A stretch of 64,000 nt of DNA, taken from Aquilaria yunnanensis (taxonomy: Eukaryota > Streptophyta > Magnoliopsida > Malvales > Thymelaeaceae). A model generated the notes under the pieces. That model searched no databases. It was not told where the DNA came from and saw only the letters and a list, made by a program, of their open reading frames with translations. The DNA is taken from the NCBI GenBank assembly GCA_039654915.1, contig CM077594.1, positions 103,616,893-103,680,892 of the forward strand, written 5' to 3'. Position 1 is the stretch's first letter. Every line of letters starts with the position of its first letter. Positions 1 to 12,300 of this stretch are shown piece by piece. The position numbers were made by a program, and so were the translations under genes.

Positions 1-383
1 CGAAGTTGTGTTTTTTGGTTGCTCCCTCCCTGAGTCCCCTCCAATTAAATTAGCCATAAATAATAATCTAACATCTATCTAACCATAACATAACCAAAAT
101 CCAAATCAAGCAACATTTCAATCAAATCCCTTTTCCCTTCTTTCGTATTTGTTCCCGCGATACAGCCGAGATGGAGTCCCTTCGGCAGAAAGCCAAGTTT
201 AGCTCAGCTACGGCTACTAAGCGATTCAAAACCAGAAAGAAATCGAAGCCCCTGCCCGACAACAATTCGCATTTCAAGGTCTCGGTTCTTTGTTTGCTTC
301 CCAATTGCTTGTCATTTGGGTTTTTGAGTCATGGCAATATGAGCCTGATTACTGAGTTTTTTTAGGCAATCTGGGGCGGAGAA
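1..383 (+). promoter_or_regulatory. FH13: 5' flank and leader of the formin gene, with a likely 87-bp leader intron
   Basis: No clear TATA box is visible. A likely leader exon ends at 278, where a GT begins, and an AG at 364-365 precedes the exon that holds the conserved formin start (384). An upstream ATG at 171 has a good context (G at -3 and at +4). If 279-365 is spliced out, it stays open and in frame with the conserved start, which would add 42 residues to the N-terminus. Most relatives begin at the motif encoded from 384, so I place the CDS start there and treat the upstream ATG as an open question. Confidence 0.5.
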
Positions 384-3300
384 ATGCCTCTGCTCCGCAA
401 GCTGTTCTATCAGAAACCTCCTGACGGCCTGCTCGAGATCGCCGACCAAGTTTACGGTGCCTTTTCCTTCTTTTCTTTCCCATAGTATCCGCTTTTTTCT
501 GTAATATTCGCTTGATTCTCAGTCTTGAGCTAGCTTGTGAAATTAGTTTTGGCACTCGTCATCGATGGCGAATGCTCCGAGTGTTTGGGTCATAATCAAA
601 TACAGGGGGACCTGTTTATTGCGTTTTTTAATTTTGAAGTTCCACAAGTATTTGTGGTTCATACTTTCTTTCTTTTTTTTTTTTTTTTTTTTTCATTTAC
701 TGCCAATCGTGTCACTTACAGTAGCATCTAAATATATTTCAATTGACTGCAAGTGTAATCTGTGATGACTGATAAACCATCTGCTCTGTGGACGTAGTTT
801 TTGAATCCTGCTTCGCAACTGATTCTTGGGAGTCTGAAAACTATAAAGGTTACATGAGAGGAATAGTCGATAAACTACATGATCACTTTCCGGATGCTTC
901 CTTCCTAGTGTTCAACTTTCACGATGGAGGCACCCGAAGCCAGCTGACTGGCATCTTGTCTGAATATGATGTGACCATAATGGATTATCCTCGGCACTAT
1001 GAAGGCTGCCCACTACTCAAGATGGAATTGCTCCACCATTTTTTGAGGTCTTGTGAAAGTTGGCTCTCACTTGGGCAGCAAAATTTGCTTCTAATGCATT
1101 GTGAGCTGGGTGGTTGGCTAGTCTTGGCTTTCATGCTTGCTGCACTCTTGATTTATAGGAAGCAGTACAACGGGGAGCACAAGATATTGGACATGATTTA
1201 CAAACAAGCTCCTGCTGAGCTCCTGCAGCTTCTCTCACCTATGGATCCAGTCCCGTCACAGTTGAGGTATTTGCAATATGTGTCTAGAAGGAATGTGGTC
1301 TCACCATGGCCTCCTTTGGATCGAGCTCTCATCCTGGATTGCATCATGCTTCGAAGTATTCCTAATTTTGACGGGGAGGGGGGTTGCCGTCCAATCTTTT
1401 GCATATACGGGCAGGATCCAATAGTTCCTGATCAAACAACAAAGCTCTTGTATGCAACTCCTAAAAAAAGCAAGTCTGTCCGATACTATATGCAGGTGAT
1501 GTCATGTGTTCTGCATTGTTTGCCCAGTCCCTTAATTTCCTTTAGTTTTTCTATCAGCTAGAGGAATCTAACAATATTTTATTGAAGATGAAGGATTAAA
1601 GCATGAAAAGAGTGTGAGGTGAACTTGAATTAGTTCATCAATTTGTCTTTTTCTTTTTTGGAATTTTTAATGGCTTTTTGTTTGAATAGAAGTGCACCAA
1701 CTTGTTATGCTTGTTCATCTGATTGTAGTATCCAATCAATGTGTTTGTTGCATGGTATTTGATTTGTTGTCTAGTTTATGTGATTTACTAGCATGTTATT
1801 GCTTTTCCATCAACTTTTTGCATCACATTGTCAAATGATTGTAGCATTTGATTTGATGTATGTGTGATGTTATTTGCTGAAGTCTATGCAATCACCGCAG
1901 AAACAGTGTGAGCTGGTAAAAATTGACATCAATTGTATTATCCAAGGGGATGTCGTGCTTGAGTGTATCAACTTGAAGGATGACATGGAAGGAGAGGAGA
2001 TGATGTTCCGGGTTGTGTTTAACACTGCTTTTATCAGGTCAAATATCTTAATTGTCAACTTTGAAGAAATTGATGTTTTATGGAATGCCAAAGACTTGTT
2101 GCCAAAGGACTTTAGAGTAGAGGTACTCATATCTTTTACATTTTACCTTGGTATTAAAGTAGTGGTGCATTTTTGTTAACCAAAAATCATGTGATTTTTG
2201 GGTGAAGATTATTTTTTCAGATATGGATGCATCCTTTTCCATTCCTCCATTTGACTTTTCTTCCACTGAGGATGATGCCCTTCCGGTTGATGCATTCTCC
2301 AAAGTCCATGAGATATTCAGTAATGTTGAGTGGTTAGATCAAAGAACAGACGTTGCACTTAATGTGCTTCAGCAAATAAATGCATCAAGTGATGTTCATG
2401 GGAGATCAGATGGTGGTTGGAGTAGCCAGGGGGATATCAGCACTACACAGGTAGGAAAAAGACCTAAAAACCTGGAGGAAACTAAAAGCAGCACATCATC
2501 TAGTAGCCCAAAAAGCCCACCAACTCTGGATCTTAAGCTTCAACTTCTTCCCTTAGTGAAATCATCTCTTTGTACAGAAGCTCTTTCAGCACTTTCTTCA
2601 CCAATACAGACTCCGCCTTCTTCGGCTGGCAGTGATTCAAAAAGTTTACCACTTCAAACACCGCCAGAATCCTTGCATTCGTCATCTGAAGACAGCTGGT
2701 CATCTGTATTTAGTCTTGCTCCAGAATCACTGGCTCCATTTCTTGCAAGCCTTTCAAGTTCTTCTTGCTCGACACTCCCCATATCCCTTGCGACGCCTTC
2801 ATCAAGCCTGCCGCTGTCTGCAACACAACCAACTGAACAGAATCAAGTTGATAATGAAGTAACTGATGTACCTATCGTGACGCCTTCTAAGGACATTCTA
2901 TCTTCCATAGGACCTCAAATAGGAAATATATCTTCCTGCATACCTACACCTCCTCCAACACCACCTGTGAAGGAGAGGCAAGTTATTAAATGTCCGAAAC
3001 ATCAGGTGTCACCTCAAATACCTAGTACTGTAGCTGCAACTTTGAAGGAGAATCAAGCTATTAATGCTCCTGAAGCTCCTCAACCTCCATCACCACCTGC
3101 TGCATTGGTGTCTCCATCTGCGGATGCAGAAACAGTAGCCGCACCTTCTGCAGCTCCTCCAACAACACCGCCAAAGGCTCCTCAAACTCCATCCCTAAGA
3201 GCACATTTGCAGGAATCACTACTAAAAAATCCAGAAATCCACAGTGGACCGCAAGCAAGTTTTGGATCTGGGCCCTGTCCTCCTCCTCCTCCACCACCTT

Positions 3301-6300
3301 ATCCACAACAATCTCTAAGTCTGACAAAGTCATCATCGGAGCTGCAGCTGCCGCTGCCACCGCCACCACCACTGCCACCTCCACCTTATTCACAGCAATC
3401 GTCTAGTCTGATGAAGTTATCATTGGAGCCACAACCTCCCCCACCAACCATTGTATCTGGACCTCCTCCTCCTCCTAAACTTCCACTACCAATTCATTCT
3501 CAGAAACCTTCAAGTTCTGGAAAGATACCATTGGTGCCACCCCCACCCCTACACCCCCCTGCCCCTCACCCATTGCCAAATGTTACATATGGACCTTCCC
3601 CTCCACCTCCCCCTCCAAATTATTCACAGCAACCAGCAAGTCCTGCAAAGTTATCTTCAGTACCCCCGCCACCACCACCACCGCCTGCCCCTCACTCATC
3701 TCCAAATTTATCCAATGTACCTTCTGCCCCACCTCCCCCTGGTTCTTTTGGGGGGGCTGGGCTTTCATCTCCTGCCCCACCTCCTCCATTTTGTCCTCCA
3801 AATTCAAGGAACAAGCTATTGTCACGTACTATCAGTTCAAAGAGTCAGCAGACCAAGAAATTCAAACCCCTGCATTGGTTGAAGTTAAGCAGAGCAGTGC
3901 AGGGAAGCTTATGGGCTGAAGCACATAAGTTGGGTGAAGCTTCCAAGTACGCTCTGCTTTGGTTACAGAAATCTTGTATCAATTGATGAAATATACACTA
4001 GACAGTCCAGGTACCATTTTTTCCATCCTGATAATTTAGTTTCCATGTAGGGCTCCCGAGATTGACATGTCAGAACTGGAAAGTCTTTTCTCAGCTGCTG
4101 TTCCGAATTCTGATCAGCGTGTAAAATCAAGTTCTTCTGCTTCACGTGGCCCCAAAACAGAAATAGTTCAGCTGGTACGCCTTTTTTACTTTAAGATGAG
4201 CTTGTGTTCTTTCTGTTGTCTATGTGGATCTTCAGTTTAGCATGTATCTTCCTTTGAGATCAGAATATTGATGCTATTCAGATGATACTTCTAAGCATTT
4301 ATGTTAGTAAATAATGGTCTAAAGGACTGTTAGATCTTAATTATTGAGTGTCTTATGATGTTGTATGCGTGTTTCTTCTTTAAACCTTGTAGTTTCTAGA
4401 GTGAGGATACAGAAGATGAAAAAAGTAAACTTTACAGATTTTAACTCTTGGGCCTTTTTGCAAGTATTGTTTAATTATTTTTTTCCATCCTACTCCCAGA
4501 TAAATTTAGCTGCTTATGCTTCTGATATTTATTATTCATCTCTCTAGTTTTGTCTCTTAGGCATTTCAATAATAGTAGAAGCTTGATCAGGATGCTTATA
4601 TTTCTGGTGAAATTTTTATTGTGATTGAATAACTGAATAAAACCAGATCATATGTGGAAATATTATTTCTATCTTCTCCCCTTCGAGGCATATGATATTA
4701 TGGTTATCTGTGCAACTGATATGGAAAATGCTTTAAACCTTATAAGCTGATATTTTCATCTAGATGCCGAATTTACAAGGTTTCATTGGGGTATACATGC
4801 CTCTGAGGTCAAATTATGTTGAAAACATCTGGGCTTTGTTGATCATCTGCATCACTAACACATGAACATGCTGGCTTAGGAAAAATCCCTGAGTTTTTAC
4901 CTGGTGACATCATTGTCAAGATGTCGAAGGGCTGAGATCCTTGGTAGTCTGCGAAGTGTGTGCATATGGCAGCATGAGAACTGAAATTTATGTAGTGCTT
5001 TTTCTTGTGATACGATTCGCTGAACTTGTTTCAGCTTTAATTCAGTATTTTTGGCTACTGTAGATTGACCACAGGCGAGCATACAATTGTGAAATCATGC
5101 TTTCGAAGGTTAAAACTCCATTACCTGACTTGATGGTAAGTTAGTAGATTTTTCCGTACCATTTTCTTTTCCCACCACACATAAAATATATTCATAGTTA
5201 TAATTCTTTTACTTGGTTAACCAAATTTCTTCTTTTTGTGTCAAGGGAAAGTTGAGACAAATATTATTTGTTCATTTTTTTTAAACAAATTCAAGTAGAA
5301 TTAGGCTCAGTCACAAATTTGGGTTCGTTTATTTGCATGGATTTGTGTGTGCATTATTTGGCTTGTTATCCTTATGTCATTAGTGCAAAATCCACAGAGC
5401 TCTGTGCTTGCTCTAGAGGAATCAGCATTGGATGCTGATCAGGTAGATAATGTCATAAAGTTTTGCCCAACTAAAGAAGAGATGGAAGTATTGAAGGTAA
5501 GCTTGTCCTCTCTGTTGATTAAACTACTGAAATATTATCTCTTTGCGTGTAGAGAATACCTGGGGAGAATATTTTAGGGGGGTTAAAAATTCTGTTCTCT
5601 GTTATTGAAAGTGATGTTGTCTTTAGATACTAATGGTAACTTATTCATTCAGAGCTACACTGGGGAAACGGAAAAGCTAGGAAAATGTGAACAGGTTTCT
5701 TCGTTTCTTTCATCCATCCAACAACTTACATTCATTTTACATATTGTTTTGCTCATGCCAATTTGATTAAAAAAGCTTATTGCCTTCTACTTCTTGTTGC
5801 ATTGGGAATATAATTAGTGAGCTGTTTAAACTACTAATTTATGATAATAATCTTGTTCTTTCTTAACTCTGTGCTGTAGTTCTTCCTTGAGCTGATGAAA
5901 GTTCCAAGAGTGGAGACCAAGCTCAGAGTTTTTTCATTTAAGATGCAGTTTCGCTCCCAGGTTTAGAAATACTCCAGTTTCCTAGTTGCGACATGTACAT
6001 GGTTTTTTATCCTCTCTAATCTGGCTCTGAACCCTAGGTCAATGATCTAAGGAATAGCTTGAATGCCGTTAACTCTGTAGCTGATGAGGCAAGTATTTTT
6101 CCATCCTTGGGAACTAGTGTACATAGTAAAAAAATAGGCATAACCCAATCGCGTGTTTCACATTTTCAGATCAGAAGCTCTCTCAAACTAAAGAGAATCA
6201 TGAAGACAATTTTGTCCTTGGGAAATGCTTTAAATCAAGGAACTGCCAGAGGTGGGTTTAAAATTTAGAACTCAGTGTTCTATCTAATTACTAGCACAAA

Positions 6301-9300
6301 ATTTTCTAGTACTCATTATCTATCAGCAGCCTCTAGAACTGGTGCTTCATTTCTTTTGATTCAATCTTTTAATCCTAAGTTGTAGTTGTCAATTACCTGC
6401 TGGGAACCTATTAAGTAGTTTATTAAACCTTTTAGTAATTTTGTTTGCGACAGTGATCATACATTGAGGTAGAACCTACCTCCCCCCCCAAAAACAGACA
6501 CCTTCATGGGAAATTATTTATGGTGCATTTTCTTTTATGCTCAAGCTCACACGCACACATGTATGTATGTATCCATTTATTTTCCAACCATTTGCTTGAA
6601 GCAACATGAGATGCCCTTTCATAGTTGGTGGTGCTTTATCCTAAATGCTTCCTTCAGAAGATAGTGCTGTAATCAGCCAATACAATGTTTTGTGACCAAG
6701 AATATTTTTTTTGCTATGCTGTGACCAAGAATTTAAACAACCACATTTGTTATCTCTATCTTTCCTTGCATGTTCTAGGGAAAATTTTCATTTCCATCTT
6801 TTTTGAGGGGGTTGTTCAAATCCCTTTTTTCCTTTTTATTTTAATCTTCTAGACACTTATCTGATGCTGAGAATTTCTTCCTTTTGTCCTTAGTATTTAT
6901 TCTGTGTTCTCTCTCTCTCTCTCTCTCTTTTTCTCCCTCTAGGGTCTGCCATTGGATTTAGGTTGGATAGCCTTCTTAAACTGACAGATACTCGGGCACG
7001 AAATAACAAGATTACGCTCATGCATTATCTTTGTAAGGTAAGGAGTGAAACTGATTTCTTTGTATCTCATTAATTATTATTGCTAGCAAAATACTTCCAT
7101 ACATCAAAAGAAATGAATTCTATTTTAGAACCTGGATTTTCAAGTCATTTTGAATTTGCATATTTATGTTTCAAATGATTTACGGTGCCTTATAAAAGCA
7201 TAACCCTCTAAACACATGCTCATGATTGCCATTTTAAGTAGAGCAAAAACCAGCTCATGTCCCCTAAGCAGCACTCCTGAGACAGATAACTGCAGTTCCA
7301 GAGATGAATTGCTAAAGTTTATTAAGTAGTGGATAGTGTTAGACAGACTAACACTAATGGAAAAAAAAAGTTTACGATATTGTACATGGTACAGTTTTAT
7401 CGGCAATTGAAAAGGCAAGTGGGCTCTTTTGACTTTTCTGCATCCAATCAAACACTGAGACACAATGATTTTATACAAATTTTTAGTACATTTAGCAAAA
7501 TTCTCAAGTAATATTGAAAATTTAGAAGGCTGATGACCAGAATGAGACATGTCTTCACTAGACCCACCAGAGTGCCAATTGACCATACTATGTGATAGTT
7601 TTTCTGTATGAACAATACTTCCCTCATTCTTTTGGTCTTTTCTTGTACTGTCCATCTGAGGAAGTATAACCTGGTTTGGGTCTTGGGTCGACTGTGTCTT
7701 TGACTAAGTTATTCTAAAACTATTACAGTGTGAAGGAAATACCAAGCACAAGGATGGTTTGAAGTTATGCTACAAAATCACATATATTGAGCATATGTTA
7801 ACGTATATCAGTAGATGCACCAATGTTTTCAATATGGGGGCACAGTGGACCTAAAACTTGGTAGAAATCATCAGAAGATCTTGCTTTTTTGGAGTTCTCC
7901 AAGTTACTTGCCTCCGGTCCACTGGGATGGAGACACAAGATTTATGGAGTCACTCACAATTAAATGGGATTAGGGCTTAGTGGCTTTCTTGATTTAGAGG
8001 GAAAAAAAAACACACAACGTCTTTCACTCTAACACTGTATTTACTTATTCATGCATTTGAACTTGAAATATTGGCTACATCACACATACTAAATAAATTA
8101 TCTTTTTCCATATACTCGTGACTAATATCAAGCTAAATACTTGAACATTTTCAAGTATAGAACGTATCATCTTTTGTTGTAATGACTGATATTGATATTT
8201 AAACAGTTTTATGGCAAGATGTCATGGAAGTACATGATGCGTATTGAAGTCTGAACATTAACCGTGTTAGACCTGAAAGGGAGATGCTTGGCATCAGGAA
8301 ATGTAGGATCAAAAATATTTTTGCAGTATTATGTGAACTATAGAAAGAAACATTTTCTTGACGGTGGTGCTTTTCTCTATAGGAAAGGGCTTCAAGCCCT
8401 TCAAGTTTGTGCTTTGCAGAAAAGGCCAAGGCATGATAAGACAATCTAACTCTGCAGGTCTATATCTTGTAGAACCTGATGGATCAATTTGGGTTTATTA
8501 CCCTGATCTATATGAAGAACTATCTTAACACAAGACCAACCTTTTTCATTCCTGATGGCCCCCTAGGCTGACCTGGGTTTTGGAACATTGATCTGAACTG
8601 TTAAAGAATACTAGGAGCAGAAACTGAGGGCTTTATAATCACAAGATCCTCACAAGACCTTTTATATAATAGACGAGTGTTGAATATAAGGAAATTAAAT
8701 CCTTAGGAATAAGAGGATTAAACCCCTAGGAATAAAGAGAGAATATTGTGTCCCTAAAATACAGGGCTTTCCTTAACACTCCTTCTCAAGCTGGAGCATA
8801 CATATCATAAGTTCCAAACTTGTCACTTATAGCCTTTACTTTAGACTCTCCTAGGGCTTTAGTGAATAAGTTAGCAAGTTGATCTTCTAATTTGACATAC
8901 GAGGTCTTGATCAAGCTTCCTTGAAGCTTCTTACAAACGAAGTGGCAATTAACTGTATTATCAGGATGAACCTTTACAGCAAATACCCAATGACAACCCA
9001 CAATTGTCTGACCACGCAGGAGAGGAACCAAGTCCCACGTGCTATTAGCCAGCAAAGCCAACATTTCTTCTTCCATAGCTTGCTTCCATCTAGGATAAGA
9101 AATGGCTTCTAAAATAGACTTGGGCAAGGGTATAGAGAACAAGATGGATACAAAAGCAGTGTATGACGGTGATAGAGAATCATAAGAAACAAAGTTGGAG
9201 ATAAGGTGGGAAGTACAAGACCTTTTCCCTTTGCGAAGTGCAATTGGAAGATCCAAATTATCACCCTTCAGATTTGAAGATGAAGAAGATGGTGGTGATG

Positions 9301-12300
9301 AGCATAAATCTCCTAGCAGTACTTCAACTCGAGAACGCCGAGTATAAACTTGCAGGTCGAGACGAGATAGACGCTCTAAAGATGGGGGATCAATATTAGG
9401 AATGTACTTTAAAGGTGTAGGACTAGTGTTTGATGCATTGTTCTCAAGAGCTACTTGAGTTATCACAAATGGTAAAGGCAGACAATCATCGGTATCAGTA
9501 GACACAGATTGAGTATTAGAAAAATAAGGTGTGTTTTCAAAGAACGTAACATCATCATAAACAAAGAATTGATTCAGTGAAGGACCGAAGTATTTGTACC
9601 TTTTTTGCAGACAAGAGTATATAAGAAAAACACATTTTAAGGCTCCGAGATCTAACTTGTACATGCCAAGTTGATGCTGATAAACAAAGCAAACGCACCC
9701 AAATATTCGAGGTGCAATAGAAAAGGGAGCTTGAGGAGAAAAAAGAATAAAGAATGGGATTTTATCCGAAAAAATAGAGAAAGGCAACCAATTTATGAGG
9801 AAACATGTAGTAAGGATAGCATCGCCCCAAAAACTTTGGGGAAAATTCATGTGAATTAAAAGAATATGAGTTGTTTTAACATTGTGTTAGATTTTCCTCT
9901 CAACCACTACACGTTGTTGAGATGTCTTTGGATAAGAGGATTGATGTATAATCCCCTATTGTTGCATGTAGTTGGACTTCGAGTTAGAAAAATACTCTTT
10001 AGCATTATTACTATAAAGAATATTAATTTGAGAATTAAATTGATTTTGAATTTCAGCACAAAATGTATAAAAGATAAAGAATAACTCAGAATGATCTTTC
10101 ATTAAAAACAACCAAGTCATTCGAGAAAAATCATCAACAAAAATTACAAAATAATGAAAACCTAATTTAATTCTCGAATTAATATTCTTTATAGTAATAA
10201 TGCTAAAGAGTATTAGGTATAAAAGATAAAGAATAACTCAGAACGATCTTTCATTAAAAACAACCAAGTCATTCGAGAAAAATCATCAACAAAAATTACA
10301 AAATAATGAAAACCTAATTTGGACTTAACAAGACTTGGACCCCAAATATCTGTATGAATTAGCATAAAAGGTTTTTTAACCCTTTTATTGACTCAAGGAA
10401 AGTAAGGAACACGATGATGCTTCCCTAGTTGACACGACTCACAATCTAAAATGGAGGCTAAACCTAAATCTAGAGCAAGTTTATTGAGATTTGCTAAAGT
10501 TAGATGTCCCAAACGACTATGAATTAAGTGAGGTGAGACCGATGCATGACAAGCAACTGACGGTTGCAATCTATCAAAGTAGTACATCCCATTTGATTTA
10601 TGCCATTCTCCAATTGTCTTCTTGTTCCTCAAATTCTGGATAATGACATGATCAGAAAATAAACAAACTGAGTAATTCAGTTGTTTGGTTAGCTTACTTA
10701 TAGACATAAGGTTGAAAGGAAAATTTGGAACAAACAAAGTATCTGGTAGAATGAGAGAATGACAAGGATGGGTGGGTTGAGCACCTTTATTGGTGGTGGT
10801 GGTGGATTCATCTGTAATGGTGATTTTTATTATGAGATAAATGTAAAAAAGAGATATGCTCAAAATTGGTTAGTTTACCTGAAATATGGTCAGTGGCACT
10901 AGAATTGAATACCCAGAGTTGATTTCTAGGAAGGTTAGAAGAATAACAGACTGTTAGGTTATCTCAATGGACAGTATAAGCCATAGAAGAAGTGGAAGCT
11001 TGCTATGTGGACTGATACTGCAGGTGCTCAGTATACTCTTTTCTGAGATATTGTGACAAACTACTGTGGGATTGTAACTGGAGATGACTCCTCATGTGAT
11101 GCAATATGCACTGTCTGCAAAGCCGGGTACTTGTTTCAACAAGTTTCCTCCTCATGTCCATCTCTCTCACAATAGGTGCAGTTCAAACGTGAACCTGTAT
11201 GACGTTCACCTCTACCGCCACGGGTACTATGTCCTCCACGACCACCTCAACGACCACCCTTTGCTTGTAAACAGGGTTGTATTGCAAGGGTAGACCAGTC
11301 AGAGTTATTGCTTGTTGAGCTTTTATTTATCATAGTGCAAGAGAGTTGCGAAAACTTCAGACAATGAAGGAAGCTCTGTCCCTCCAAGAATTTGGGAACG
11401 AATTGATTCAAATTCAGGCTTTGGCTTGGCCAGGAATGTCATAAGCACCAACGCTCCATCTGGTGTTGCATCTCTTTGACATCAAGGGTAATAGGAAGCA
11501 AAGAATTCATTTCTTCTAATGTATGTTTCACCTTTGCAAAATATTTGAGAAGACTGCCTTCCTATTTGAACTGAAAGCTCATATATATGAAGAATATTAC
11601 TGGAATATAAAAGATTGACATGCTCCCAAGCTTGCTTACAGGTTCGACTATGAGAAAATAGAGTTAAAGCTTCGGGTTCCATTGAATCAAAAATAATATA
11701 GAGCAATTGTGCATCATCAGCTTTCCAACTCTCGGATGTTTGAGGATCATCAATAAGATGAGACATTTTTCTTTGACCTGTAAAATACAACTCCACGTTC
11801 CTAGCCCAAAATGAGTAGTTATTACCGTTCAGACACTATTTGGTAATTCGCAAATTGCTGAACTATGTGGCAGGACCTGCTAGTGGGACGATGATAGGCA
11901 AAAAACTCGCTTGAGGACTTTTATCATCATGCCCTGACATGTTTTTGATTGTTGATGACTAACGGTATTAGAAACTAACAGAAAACTGGGCTGATGATAT
12001 AACGATAGATTGAAACTGACTGGAGAACAAAAAAATTCAACTTTTGGTCATAATCTATGTAAACAAAGACCAGAAACTTGTTCAGGACAAAAAACCAATC
12101 ATACCCATCAAACCACCGTCGCCAAAGGTCACCGGACGGTGGCACATGGCTGATTTTCCTTCAACTCTTCCGGTGCTATTTTGGTCGCCGACACCTGTTG
12201 AGTGTCTTTGTGTTGTTGGTTTTTTATTTGACTGAGTGGTTTTTGGTTTTCTGAAAAGGGCAAGTGGCTAAAGGATGTTTGCGGAAGGTGGTTTGGGTGA

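Noticed and set aside
3061..3882. Long open frames on both strands over the proline-rich exon (minus 3061-3393, 3583-3825; plus 3451-3882 in another frame)
   Set aside because: They are frame shadows of the CCT/CCA-rich FH1 coding exon, low in complexity and without their own signals.
7164..7655. 163-codon minus-strand open frame in formin intron 12
   Set aside because: No recognisable domain, intron-like composition and no promoter or splice partner.
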